DNA from: CBDCFV01 sp965216425
GTDB taxonomy: Bacteria; Chloroflexota; Dehalococcoidia; Lucifugimonadales; UBA3495
Length of the DNA: 64,000 nt
Direction: 5' to 3'
Assembly: GCA_965216425.1 (NCBI GenBank)
Contig: CBDCFV010000006.1
Span: forward strand, 1,240,001-1,304,000
Shown: piece by piece, positions 49,274 to 57,511 of the stretch
Position numbering within the stretch: the first letter of the stretch is position 1
Layout: every line of letters begins with the position of its first letter
Made by a program: the position numbers and the translations under genes
Notes under the pieces: generated by a model
What the model was told of the DNA's origin: nothing
Databases searched by the model: none
The model's input: the letters and a program-made list of their open reading frames with translations, nothing else

Positions 49274-50446
49274 ATGTTTAACAGGATCAACGAAATACCG
49301 AAAGACGGTATTCTGCCCGCCAAATGGCTGAGAGCCGCTGTGCAAGAGGACATCATCAACAGCGACTACAGGATTCCGGAGCAGCATTACCAACCGGCAA
49401 GCCTGGACCTCAGGTTGGGCGAAAAGGCATACATCCTGCAGTGCAGTTTTCTACCCTATGCCTCAGCTGTCGAAACGAAGTTGCCTGAGCTTACCATCGG
49501 TGAGATTGACATCCGGGACGGGGCCATTCTGGAAAAAAACCGCCCTTACTTGATACCCCTTCTTGAGGGCCTCAAATTACCCCAAGGCATCCGCGCCAGA
49601 ACAAATCCCAAGAGTTCCACGGGAAGGCTGGATATCTTCACGCGGGTCATAACTGACTACAGCGACCGTTTTGACGACATTGCCAACGGTTACCAAGGAC
49701 GCATGTACCTTGAGGTCTTTTCCAGATCCTTCACCGTCAAGGTCCAGACCAGGTTGTCATTGAATCAAATTCGCCTGTTCAAAGGAGACTCCGGATGTGA
49801 ATCAGGCGAAATACTGCGTGTGCACGAGCACAGCCCCATAATATTCCCTGAAGCCGGACAACATGAGCAATGGCCGCGGATAAACGAAGACAACTCGATT
49901 GGCCTGAGCATCAATTTGCCCGACACACCCCACGCCATAGGTTATCGGGCCAGGAAAAACAGCACGCTCCTCGATCTTTCACGAGTCAACTACTACCACC
50001 CCAGGGATTTCTGGGAACCGGTTTTCCCTGACAGGGACCGCCGCCTCATATTGGAGCCGGAAGAATTTTATCTATTGTCTTCCACCGAAAGTGTGAGCAT
50101 CCCTCCTGAATTTGCTGCAGAGATGACGGCTTATGAGACCTCGACCGGAGAACTCCGTACCCACTACGCCGGATTTTTTGACCCCGGTTTCGGGTTCGGT
50201 GAGGACGGGAGGTTAGGCGGCGTGCAACCTGTCCTGGAGATCAGGGCGCATGATGTCCCGTTCATGGTTGGCCCGGGACAAAAAGTCTGTACCCTTACCT
50301 TCGAGCACATGCTCGAACCACCCCAACAATGGTATGGCCCCAAGGTGGGTTCATCGTACCAGGAGGCAGGCCGAATGCTCAGTAAACACTTCTCTCCAAA
50401 CGTACAGACTCACCAGTTGAGGATGTTCGAAGGTTGGGACTGCTAA
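49274..50446 (+). CDS. dcd: 2'-deoxycytidine 5'-triphosphate deaminase, long two-domain form
   Basis: 390 residues. The first half has YQPASLDLRLGEKAYI and LPQGIRARTNPKSSTGRLDI, where NPKSSTGR is the dCTP deaminase catalytic-site segment. The second half, a duplicated dUTPase/DCD-like fold, has SIPPEFAAEMTAYETSTGEL, HYAGFFDPGFGFG and QPVLEIRAHDVPFMVGPGQK. Long DCD proteins of this type occur in alphaproteobacteria and others, and make dUTP from dCTP. Short dcd is about 190 residues. Directly followed by a MITE-like element. Confidence 0.9.
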   Translation: MFNRINEIPKDGILPAKWLRAAVQEDIINSDYRIPEQHYQPASLDLRLGEKAYILQCSFLPYASAVETKLPELTIGEIDIRDGAILEKNRPYLIPLLEGLKLPQGIRARTNPKSSTGRLDIFTRVITDYSDRFDDIANGYQGRMYLEVFSRSFTVKVQTRLSLNQIRLFKGDSGCESGEILRVHEHSPIIFPEAGQHEQWPRINEDNSIGLSINLPDTPHAIGYRARKNSTLLDLSRVNYYHPRDFWEPVFPDRDRRLILEPEEFYLLSSTESVSIPPEFAAEMTAYETSTGELRTHYAGFFDPGFGFGEDGRLGGVQPVLEIRAHDVPFMVGPGQKVCTLTFEHMLEPPQQWYGPKVGSSYQEAGRMLSKHFSPNVQTHQLRMFEGWDC

Positions 50447-50568
50447 GAGACTATCTCAAACCCAATCAGTCTTGCTGATTTCCCCATGGCACTGGCCGAG
50501 GCCCCTAGATTCCCGCCTGCGCGGGAATGACGGGTTGGGTACTGCGACAAGTTTTGAGATAGTTTCTA
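50447..50568. mobile_element. MITE-like element copy 5, with both terminal repeats
   Basis: Left GAGACTATCTCAAACCC (50447-50463), right GTTTTGAGATAGTTTC (about 50551-50566). Interior CAATCAGTCTTGCTGATTTCC and core hairpin ATTCCCGCCTGCGCGGGAAT, as in copy 3. It starts right at the dcd stop codon. Confidence 0.78.
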
Positions 50569-50575
50569 AGCCGGC

Positions 50576-51610
50576 CTACGCCCCGACGACCCTCACGCGA
50601 TGGTTGTTGCTGTCGGCGATGTACAGGTTGCCTTCTTGGTCGAGGCAGCAACCGTGGGGGCGGTCCATTCCCGCGTCAGTGGCCCTGCCGCCGTCCCCTT
50701 CGCCCCCCAAGTGGCCTCCCGCGATAGTGGTCACCATGCCGGTGGAGGCGTCGATGCGGCGGATGGCGTGGTTTTCGGTATCCACGACGACGATGTTGTC
50801 ATGCAGGTCGCAGCGGATGGCCTTGGGCGCGCCCCATGTCGCGGTCAGCGCGGGACCGCCGTCGCCGGTATAGCCCCGCTCACCGTCACCGGCCAAGGTG
50901 GACATGACGCCGTTGGCGTCCACCTTGCGCACTCCGTTGCCTTCCCGCTCGGCGATGTAGGTATTGCCCTTGCTGTCCATGCACACGGCGCGGGCGCCCA
51001 GAATGCTGGCGTCTATAGCGGGACCGCCGTCGCCGCCGCGCACCTTCTCCCCGTTACCCGCAAAGGTGGTGATGATGCCCGATGCCAAGTCCAGCCGCCT
51101 GATGCGCTGGTCCTGGATGTCCGCAATCAGTAGACCGCCGCGTCCGTCGAGGAAGCAGTCGTTGGGTTCCCGCAGTTGGGCTTGGTTGCCCAGCCCGCCG
51201 TCGCCGCTGTACCCCGGCTCCCCGGTGCCCGCAACTGTGGTAATAACGCCGGTGGATGCGTCAACCTTCCTGACAACGGCGTTCAGCCGGTCGACGATGT
51301 ATATGTCCCCGTTGCCGTCAATCTCCAGCGAGTAGGGCTCGTTGAAGGTAGCTTGGGTTGCGTGGCCGCCATCGCCGGAGTAACCGGAAGCTCCGGTACC
51401 GGCGACAGTCGTAATGACACCGGTGTCTTTGTCGATGCGCCGCACACAGTGGTTGCGCGCCTCGGCCACGTAAAAGTTCCCCGGCCGGTCGAAGGCGCAC
51501 ATAAACGGCTCCCGCTGCAACGCTTGAGTTGCGGGGCCGCCGTCGCCGGAGTAGCCCGGCTCGCCGGTACCGGCGATGGTCTGGATGATGTTTGGTTGGT
51601 AGGTTGACAT
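50576..51610 (-). CDS. NHL-repeat beta-propeller protein
   Basis: 344 residues from ATG 51610 (MSTYQPNIIQTIAGTGEPG); an upstream ATG at 51643 is also possible. Six blades of about 55 residues show the repeated TVAGTGxxGYSGDGGxATxA, then an xFNEPYSLEIDGNGDIYIVD-like segment and VRKVDxxTGVIT. It is similar to NHL propeller proteins with serine-threonine-kinase or secreted relatives, but no other domain is attached and no signal peptide is seen. Propeller top surfaces bind proteins, sugars or RNA. Confidence 0.88.
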   Translation of the reverse strand: MSTYQPNIIQTIAGTGEPGYSGDGGPATQALQREPFMCAFDRPGNFYVAEARNHCVRRIDKDTGVITTVAGTGASGYSGDGGHATQATFNEPYSLEIDGNGDIYIVDRLNAVVRKVDASTGVITTVAGTGEPGYSGDGGLGNQAQLREPNDCFLDGRGGLLIADIQDQRIRRLDLASGIITTFAGNGEKVRGGDGGPAIDASILGARAVCMDSKGNTYIAEREGNGVRKVDANGVMSTLAGDGERGYTGDGGPALTATWGAPKAIRCDLHDNIVVVDTENHAIRRIDASTGMVTTIAGGHLGGEGDGGRATDAGMDRPHGCCLDQEGNLYIADSNNHRVRVVGA

Positions 51611-51662
51611 CTTTACAAGTCCGTCAGTTGCGGTGTGGTTCATGCTGTTGCGTTTAGAGGAC

Positions 51663-51932
51663 CTAGCCGCCAAGCATTGCCTCCGGCCCGTTTCTCCCGA
51701 TTCCCGTTTGCTTGGGGCCGAGGATTTGCGCCAATACATTGAGACCCAAGGGTCTGTTGCGGGTGGGAATGACTGGCATTCTCGGCCTGTCATCTCCCGT
51801 GACCTGTCGGGAAAGAAACATCCCCTGCCTGCTGCGGCGGACCACCTCCCAACCGTGGTGTTCCAGCAAGCGGATTAGTTCAGGCTCCTGCTGAAGTGGT
51901 AGCCAGTAGAACGTGGAAGTTGGAGGCCGCAT
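51663..51932 (-). CDS. HicA-like toxin, catalytic histidine not evident
   Basis: 89 residues from ATG 51932, overlapping the HicB-like gene by 53 nt. The segment EPELIRLLEHHGWEVVRRS is the HicA dsRBD-like helix, but the G-S/T-H motif that supplies the catalytic His in HicA is replaced by RQGMF. PVIPTRNRPLGLNVLAQIL fits the closing helix region. HicA toxins are small mRNA interferases neutralised by HicB. Without the His this copy may be inactive or act differently. Confidence 0.6.
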   Translation of the reverse strand: MRPPTSTFYWLPLQQEPELIRLLEHHGWEVVRRSRQGMFLSRQVTGDDRPRMPVIPTRNRPLGLNVLAQILGPKQTGIGRNGPEAMLGG

Positions 51933-52227
51933 CTTCCGGGGTCTCCGATTCCCTGATGGCCACGCCATTCTCCCCCAAGTATTCGTGGATGTCGCGCATT
52001 TCTTCTGCACCAGCCAGTTGCAGCAGAATCAAGTCTCTCAATATCTCCTTCGTCTCGTCCAAGGTGTCAGAATTGGCGGCTACTCCCAACTGGTCACAGA
52101 CCCCCTCCCACTCTTCGTTGTGCATCCTATATTCAAGAGACAACTCTATGGTAAAGTCTCTGAATTCGTTGGCCTTTTTGTGAGCGAGAAAAATCCGCTC
52201 ACGCACTCTCTCCTCCTTGCCTGCCAT
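51880..52227 (-). CDS. HicB-like antitoxin
   Basis: 115 residues, with AGGAAGAG upstream of ATG 52227. FTIELSLEYRMHNEEWEGVC resembles the HicB strand-strand region, and DQLGVAANSDTLDETKEILR the GxxTxGdTxeEA helix. The remaining LILLQLAGAEEMRDIHEYL closes the fold. Gene order here is antitoxin first, then toxin, which is one of the two known hic orders. Confidence 0.6.
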   Translation of the reverse strand: MAGKEERVRERIFLAHKKANEFRDFTIELSLEYRMHNEEWEGVCDQLGVAANSDTLDETKEILRDLILLQLAGAEEMRDIHEYLGENGVAIRESETPEDAASNFHVLLATTSAGA

Positions 52228-52610
52228 GGTGTCTCTTCCTCCGTACCTGACCGCCTACTTTCTTAATGAGACGGGTTGCCCGCCGCGAGTATAGGTTTCA
52301 ATAAGGCAAGAATCAACAGAGACGGATGGCGGGGCGTCCAGCCATCCATATACACACAATTCATCATACCAGCGGCCGAGGCGCCAACCCCCGTGATGCA
52401 CATGCGAAACACCAGCCGGTATTGGCCTGTGAGAGTCCCTCCTTAGATTGCGGGCCGGGCGCAGACCGGGGCTGTCCTTGCTCAATATACAAGCTATTGA
52501 ACGGCAATAGGGGGCGTCAAGTGCGGGGTGTCAGCTTCGTCGCTTTTCCATGCCGGGGCCAAATCTTGCGTGGCCGCACCCTGCCGCACCCTGCCGCGCC
52601 GGGGAAGGGT
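52228..52610. other. intergenic gap without recognisable genes
   Basis: About 380 bp; only short, non-protein-like frames. It contains a doubled CACCCTGCCGC (about 52578-52599). Confidence 0.4.
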
Positions 52611-53021
52611 TTATTCGGTGAAGAAGTGCAGTCGCCTTTCAAGAGGAGCGTAGTCCATACGCCACCTGTTAATGACGTCCAGTCCGAGCAACGAGTTGAG
52701 AGAGTCGTTCCCATCGTTTGGCTCAGCCATCAGCAAATTGATGGAATACGAGACTACACCTCCGCCAGTGTCACGGAATACCAAGACAGCCACTTCCTAA
52801 TAGTACAGGGACGCTCCACCCACACCCATAACGGACAACGTTTGATTTCTGTTTAGCTGGCCGAATTGGATATCCAAGGCAACAGCATCGCCCGGATGTA
52901 AACAAGTGTGGTCGGCTCCGATGTCTACCTGGAACGCGACAATCCCCATTCTGTTTAGTCGAGGAAGTAGTACGCCACATTCTATGAGGGGGCGTCCATT
53001 GGAGTGGTACGTCGCCCTCAC
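52611..53021 (-). pseudogene. retropepsin-like aspartyl protease interrupted by an in-frame TAG
   Basis: From GTG 53021 the frame reads VRATYHSNGRPLIEC, VAFQVDIGADHTCLHPGDAV (active-site loop, with D-I-G in place of D-T/S-G) and SVMGVGGASLYY, then TAG at 52797-52799. The same frame continues EVAVLVFRDTGGGVVSYSIN and SLLGLDVINRWRMDYAPLER to a TAA at 52611. The two parts together make one complete retropepsin-like protein of about 135 residues, so the TAG is a recent disruption, a read error or a recoded codon. The Thr/Ser after the catalytic Asp is Ile, which would also weaken catalysis. Confidence 0.75.
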
Positions 53022-53229
53022 CGACCGTAAACCTCTGCCCGAGCCCCGTTCTTTCGGTTCCCGGGTAGTCAAGACCGGCTTCCGGCTGCCTACCTTCATG
53101 GAGGTCAACAAATACTTGGAGAAATGCCGCCGCAAAAAGGTCGAAATCGATAGCCAGGAACTCCTCCGCACCCTCATCCCCTGGGTAAGGCGCTACCGTC
53201 TCGACCTGGTCTGGGCGGAAGAGGTCTGA
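52984..53229 (+). CDS. small hypothetical protein
   Basis: 81 residues from ATG 52984; a shorter start is ATG 53098. The C-terminal half (EVNKYLEKCRRKKVEIDSQE, LLRTLIPWVRRYRLDLVWAE) is protein-like and basic-helical. It overlaps the beginning of the aspartyl-protease pseudogene on the other strand by 38 nt. Function unknown, and it could still be a chance frame. Confidence 0.3.
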   Translation: MRGRPLEWYVALTDRKPLPEPRSFGSRVVKTGFRLPTFMEVNKYLEKCRRKKVEIDSQELLRTLIPWVRRYRLDLVWAEEV

Positions 53230-53296
53230 TTCGCCGCACCCCCCCAAGTCAAACGCCTGTGATTGTCCATGGCGTAGATTTACGACATTACAAAGC

Positions 53297-54163
53297 CTAC
53301 CCCACAGCCCCGTTATACCAGTCGAGAATCTCGCTGCCGGTCATGAAGACGACGCCCTGGAACTGGCGGATGTACTCCCAGATCTGGTTGTAGTACTTGA
53401 TGCGGTAGGGGACACCGGTGATGTAAGGGTGGGTGGAGACGGCCATGATGCGGGCGCTTTCCGCGCCCTCTTCGTACAGGGTGTCGAACTGGTCCTTGGC
53501 CCGCTCGAATATCTCCGGGGCGCGGTGGTGCTGCACCAAGTAAATCGGGATGTCGTTCAGCTCGACGGTGTAGGGGATGGAGGTCAGGGTGCCGCTTTTG
53601 ACCTTCATTCGGTATGGCTGGTCGTCGTTGCACCAGTCACAAACGTATTCGATGCCCTCTTCGACCAGGATGTCGGGCGTGTCAAAGGTCTCCGCAAGGC
53701 CCGGCCCCATCCAGCCGCGGGGCGCGACGCCGGTGAAGTTCTTAATGGTGTCGATGGTGCGGCGTATGACGGCCCGTTCGTCATCTTCAACGTTCAGCAC
53801 TCGTTGGACGTAGCCGTGGGCCAGCATTTCCCAGCCGGACTTGAGGCTTTCCTGCACCAAGTAGGGGTAGGTCTCGCACACCGAGGCGTTGAGGCTGACG
53901 GTGGCGCGTATGCCGTGGCGGTCCAACACCCGCTTCATGCGCCAGTACCCAGCGCGCATCCCGTAGTCGTACCAAGCGTAGTTGGGAACGTCGGGTATCA
54001 CGCTGCGGCCTTGGGGAACAGGCAGGACCGTGCGGGCCATAGGCTCGTTGATGTCCCATTCCTCCACGTTGATGATGGGCCACACCGCCACGCGGGCGCC
54101 ACCGGGCAGCTTGAGCGGGGCGCGGTCGAAGATGTTTGAGTAGTCCGAGCGAGGATTAGGCAT
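53297..54163 (-). CDS. polysaccharide deacetylase-family (PuuE-like) hydrolase, copy 3
   Basis: 288 residues, starting MPNPRSDYSNIFDRAPLKLP. NodB-type segments are VAVWPIINVEEWDINEPM, YDYGMRAGYWRMKRVLDRHG, MLAHGYVQRVLNVEDDE, GWMGPGLAETFDTPDILVEEG, YVCDWCNDDQPYRMKV and VSTHPYITGVPYRIKYY. As in copies 1 and 2, the second metal His after AHG is absent. Closest in layout to copy 2. Probably an amide or ureide hydrolase without the classical zinc triad. It is flanked by a MITE-like element. Confidence 0.84.
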   Translation of the reverse strand: MPNPRSDYSNIFDRAPLKLPGGARVAVWPIINVEEWDINEPMARTVLPVPQGRSVIPDVPNYAWYDYGMRAGYWRMKRVLDRHGIRATVSLNASVCETYPYLVQESLKSGWEMLAHGYVQRVLNVEDDERAVIRRTIDTIKNFTGVAPRGWMGPGLAETFDTPDILVEEGIEYVCDWCNDDQPYRMKVKSGTLTSIPYTVELNDIPIYLVQHHRAPEIFERAKDQFDTLYEEGAESARIMAVSTHPYITGVPYRIKYYNQIWEYIRQFQGVVFMTGSEILDWYNGAVG

Positions 54164-54171
54164 GATTGCTC

Positions 54172-54300
54172 CTTAGAAACTGTCCCAGAACCGACTGATT
54201 CTGATATCAACCCTTCTTCGCTGACTGAAACCTATGGATTCCCGCCTGCGCGGCAATGACAGGGTGGGTACTGCGACGAGCTTCGAGATAATTTTTCAGT
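54172..54300. mobile_element. MITE-like element copy 6 (degenerate)
   Basis: Left end AGAAACTGTCCCAGAACC (about 54174-54191), core hairpin ATTCCCGCCTGCGCGGCAAT with one change, right end CTTCGAGATAATTTTTC (about 54282-54298). The same organisation as copies 3 and 5, with more substitutions. Confidence 0.6.
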
Positions 54301-54315
54301 GGGAAGCCAAGTTTA

Positions 54316-55236
54316 CTACAGGTCCGCTCTCCAAAAGAGCCCGGGGGGAGCCAGGCCTGCGAACAGGTCAGGGTGCATCGCTTCGGCCAAGCCTTCCAGC
54401 ACGTCAATCACCCTTGGCCCGTGGCGGCTGGGGACGCGGCCATCGAACAGGAACACCTGTCCCTTCTCCACCGCGGGCAGGGTGTCGTATCCCGGTTGTT
54501 CCGCCAGCCAAGCAACCGATTCGTCGGCCACCCGTTCCGGCTCGAAGGCGCAGGGCATCATCATTATGTAGTCCGGTTGATAGTCCAGGACCTCTCGCCA
54601 AGCTATCTCCCTGGACTTGCCCCACTTGACCGCAAGGCCTTCTTCTCCGCCCGCCAGTTCCACCAGTTCCGGCACCCACTGACCGGTGTTACGGAGGGGG
54701 TCCAGCCAATCAATGCAGAAAACCCTGGGGCGTTGGGAAACGGTGGGCAGGATGTTCGTCACCCTGTTTACTCGACGCCTCAATTCTTCCACCAATGTGG
54801 AGGAACGGTCCGGCACGTTGGCAACCTTTCCGATGTTCTTGATGTTGTTGAAGATGTCGTCCAACCCGGCAGGGCGGACGGTAACGAACGCCGGCTCGTA
54901 GTCCAATGCCTTGGCGGCGGTCTCGTAGACCGACCCGCTGGAAATGGCGCAGACCTCGCATATCTCCTGGGTTATGATCAAGTCCGGGCGCAGTTGCCGG
55001 AGCAGTTCCTCGTCGATCCAGTAGAGGGGGTTATTGCTGGCCCGGGCCTGCTGGATGATGGAGTCGATCTCGACACTGGTCATATGCCGGATTTGCCGGA
55101 TGCTCCGGCTGACCACCGGCTTGCCGTTGGCGTCGTCCGGGTAGTCGCAGGTGTGGGACACGCCGACCAGTTGGTCACCAAGTCCTAGGGCATAGACCAT
55201 TTCAGTGGCGCTGGGAAGCAACGAAATTATGCGCAT
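54316..55236 (-). CDS. cobalamin-type (BtuF-like) periplasmic-binding-family protein
   Basis: 306 residues. MRIISLLPSATEMVYALGLG at the start and LVGVSHTCDYPDDANGKPVV match the BtuF/FhuD-like family. The two lobes are linked by a long helix, with VFCIDWLDPLRNTGQWVPEL and IMMMPCAFEPERVADE further on, and GQVFLFDGRVPSRHGPRVID. No signal peptide is seen, so it may be cytoplasmic or an orphan. Cobalamin would fit with the abundance of such proteins near B12-dependent metabolism, but no other BtuCD gene is present here. It starts 287 nt from folD, divergently. Confidence 0.85.
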   Translation of the reverse strand: MRIISLLPSATEMVYALGLGDQLVGVSHTCDYPDDANGKPVVSRSIRQIRHMTSVEIDSIIQQARASNNPLYWIDEELLRQLRPDLIITQEICEVCAISSGSVYETAAKALDYEPAFVTVRPAGLDDIFNNIKNIGKVANVPDRSSTLVEELRRRVNRVTNILPTVSQRPRVFCIDWLDPLRNTGQWVPELVELAGGEEGLAVKWGKSREIAWREVLDYQPDYIMMMPCAFEPERVADESVAWLAEQPGYDTLPAVEKGQVFLFDGRVPSRHGPRVIDVLEGLAEAMHPDLFAGLAPPGLFWRADL

Positions 55237-55523
55237 TCCAACTCCTGCCGGACACGTCGTGCGCTGGTGTGGCCTTATTATAACTGTATAATTTGGGGAA
55301 GGGCCTAACCCGAGTGAGGGACATGGGTTCGAGTTTTCTCTGAACCCGCCGATTATCAGGGACTATCATCGCCCATACATTGGCTTGAGCCGCGTTCCTC
55401 TGGTTAGCAAGGCGGGCACTACCCAGGAAACTCTCGCCTAGTCGGGTAAGGAAGCAACATTGATCGTGCTAGAATTGACAGCGTTAGACGACCGCAACTG
55501 ATTGGGACTCGGGGATTCGGGCA
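55237..55523 (+). other. long leader-like region upstream of folD
   Basis: Contains TATAAT (about 55287-55292) close to the divergent gene and a GGGTTC/GAACCC hairpin (about 55325-55347). About 230 nt separate the box from the folD start. I recognise no known riboswitch, 6S, SRP or RNase P signature. A TAGAAT box lies near 55470. Confidence 0.35.
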
Positions 55524-56411
55524 GTGGCGAAGATATTGGACGGACAGGCGTTAGCCAAGGAAGTCCGCGGCGAAGTGGCGGCGGGCGTGGTTGAAATGGT
55601 GGAAAACCATCAAGTGACGCCGGGCTTGGCGGCGGTGCTGGTGGGTGACGATCCCGCTTCAGCCGTGTACGTCAGGAACAAGCGCCGGGCTTGCGACGAG
55701 GTAGGCATGTTCAGCGAGACCTTCGCTTTGCAAACTTCAACTTCCCAGGGCGAACTGCTGGAGTTGGTTGACAGGCTGAACCAGGACTCCCGGTTCCATG
55801 GCATCCTCGTCCAGCTTCCGTTGCCGGACCAGATTGACCAGTACGCGGTGATAGAGTCCTTGGACCCGCGGAAAGACGTGGACGGCATCCACCCGTTCAA
55901 CGCCGGGCAATTGTTGCAGGGGCGCGCCGCTTTCGTGCCCGGCACGCCGGCGGGCATTCAACTATTGCTGGTAAGGAACGGGTACGACCCCGCAGGTCGG
56001 GACGTGGTGATTTGCGGCCGCAGCGAGATAGTAGGCAAGCCCTTGGCGGCGCTGTTGATGCAACGTCGATCGGGGGCAAACGCCACCGTCACCGTTTGCC
56101 ACACCAGGACCACTGACTTGGCGGCCCATACCCGCAGGGCCGATATCCTGGTGGCCGCTATCGGGCAACCGAAGGCAATTACCGCCGACATGGTCAAGGA
56201 CGGAGCGGTGGTCATCGACGTTGGCATCAACCGCGTGGAAGACGCGACCCGCAGGCGAGGATATCGCCTAGTGGGGGACGTGGACTTCGAGGCTGTGTCG
56301 GAAAAGGCGGAGGCCATAACCCCGGTGCCCGGCGGCGTCGGCCCTATGACCATCGCGTCTCTTCTGGTCAATACGCTGGCGGCGGCCCGCATCAATATCC
56401 ACGGCGAGTAA
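55524..56411 (+). CDS. folD: bifunctional methylenetetrahydrofolate dehydrogenase/cyclohydrolase
   Basis: 295 residues from a GTG start. Catalytic Tyr/Lys are in VYVRNKRRACDEVG, and the folate-binding PLPDQIDQYAVIESLDPRKDVDG region is intact. NADP-binding is seen in VVICGRSEIVGKPLAALLM and the closing TPVPGGVGPMTIASLL. It interconverts 5,10-methylene-THF, methenyl-THF and 10-formyl-THF. It is followed 40 nt later by queA in the same direction. Confidence 0.96.
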   Translation: MAKILDGQALAKEVRGEVAAGVVEMVENHQVTPGLAAVLVGDDPASAVYVRNKRRACDEVGMFSETFALQTSTSQGELLELVDRLNQDSRFHGILVQLPLPDQIDQYAVIESLDPRKDVDGIHPFNAGQLLQGRAAFVPGTPAGIQLLLVRNGYDPAGRDVVICGRSEIVGKPLAALLMQRRSGANATVTVCHTRTTDLAAHTRRADILVAAIGQPKAITADMVKDGAVVIDVGINRVEDATRRRGYRLVGDVDFEAVSEKAEAITPVPGGVGPMTIASLLVNTLAAARINIHGE

Positions 56412-56451
56412 GCCAGGCTTCGCCAGGACGGACAAGACGCCCACGCTCCTT

Positions 56452-57492
56452 ATGCACACCAGCGACTTCGACTACAATCTACCGCCTCACCTCATCGCTC
56501 AAACCCCGGTAGAGCCTCGTGACTCTTCTCGGTTGATGACGCTCGACCGGGCCACGGGCCGGGTCGAGCACCTCAGTTTCTCCAACATCCCGGAGCGCCT
56601 GCGGGCCGGCGACCTTATGGTGTTCAATCGGAGCCGGGTCATCCCGGCGCGGCTTCGCGGGCGGCGGGCGGTCACCGGCGGGCGGGTGGAACTGTTGTTG
56701 CTGCGCCGCCAAAGTCCAGGCGTTTGGGAGGCCTTGGGGCGTCCCGGGAGGCGTTTGCAGCCCGGCGTTCGCGTTTTGATTGACGGGCCAGGCAGCGATG
56801 TTGCGCTGGAAGTAGAAGTGCTGGAGTCGGGCCTTCAAGGGGTAAAAGTGGTGCGACTGTCCTCTGAGCAGGGGATCGACCAACTGGGAGAGACGCCCTT
56901 GCCTCCTTACATCCACGAAAAGGCCCCGGACCTGGAACGTTACCAAACGGTATACGCCGCAGATCCGGGCAGCGTGGCAGCGCCGACGGCGGGGCTTCAC
57001 TTCACCAACTCGCTGTTGGAGCGAGTGCAGAGGATGGGGGTGGAGCAAGCATTTGTGACCCTCCACATCGGACTGGACACTTTCCGGCCCGTGCAGGGAG
57101 AAGACCCTACTCAGCATCACATACACACCGAGTACTATGAGGTACCAAGGGAAGCGGCCCGGTTGATTAACCGGGCGCGGCAGGAAGGGCGGCGCATCGT
57201 TGCTGTGGGCACTACGTCAGTGCGGGTGCTGGAGCAGGCAGCCTTGCGGATGGAGGAAAGCGGTCAGGGGGAGCTTGCCGAGGTACGGGACCAAGCGGAG
57301 TTGTTCATTCTGCCCGGCCACCGCTTTCGCATGGTGGATGCCATGGTGACCAATTTCCACTTGCCAAGGTCCACGCTGCTGATGCTGGTGTCTGCCTTCG
57401 CTGGGCGGGAACCGGTGCTGCAAGCATACCGGGAGGCGATACAAGAAGAATACCGGTTCTACTCGTTCGGAGACGCCATGTTGATTGTGTAG
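56452..57492 (+). CDS. queA: S-adenosylmethionine:tRNA ribosyltransferase-isomerase
   Basis: 346 residues. FDYNLPPHLIAQTPVEPRDS and SRLMTLDRATG at the start, GDLMVFNRSRVIPARLRGRR, then the HEKAPDLERYQTVYAADPGS region and AAPTAGLHFT, LHIGLDTFRPV, and NFHLPRSTLLMLVSAFAGRE. It transfers and rearranges the ribosyl group of SAM onto preQ1 in tRNA to make epoxyqueuosine. Complete and of usual length. Confidence 0.97.
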   Translation: MHTSDFDYNLPPHLIAQTPVEPRDSSRLMTLDRATGRVEHLSFSNIPERLRAGDLMVFNRSRVIPARLRGRRAVTGGRVELLLLRRQSPGVWEALGRPGRRLQPGVRVLIDGPGSDVALEVEVLESGLQGVKVVRLSSEQGIDQLGETPLPPYIHEKAPDLERYQTVYAADPGSVAAPTAGLHFTNSLLERVQRMGVEQAFVTLHIGLDTFRPVQGEDPTQHHIHTEYYEVPREAARLINRARQEGRRIVAVGTTSVRVLEQAALRMEESGQGELAEVRDQAELFILPGHRFRMVDAMVTNFHLPRSTLLMLVSAFAGREPVLQAYREAIQEEYRFYSFGDAMLIV

Positions 57493-57511
57493 GATGTTCC
57501 GAAGGCGGGGA

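Noticed and set aside
52797..52799. TAG as pyrrolysine codon
   Set aside because: The family has no conserved Lys/Pyl at this position, no pyl genes are visible, and the gene is otherwise degraded at its active site.
53429..54139. 236-residue plus-strand frame
   Set aside because: It is a shadow of the PuuE-like deacetylase on the minus strand, which has all family motifs.
55240..55500. Possible SRP (4.5S) RNA or ZTP/THF riboswitch
   Set aside because: A GGTAAGGAAGCAA stretch recalls the SRP loop, but the conserved stem does not form. Riboswitch consensus elements are not found.
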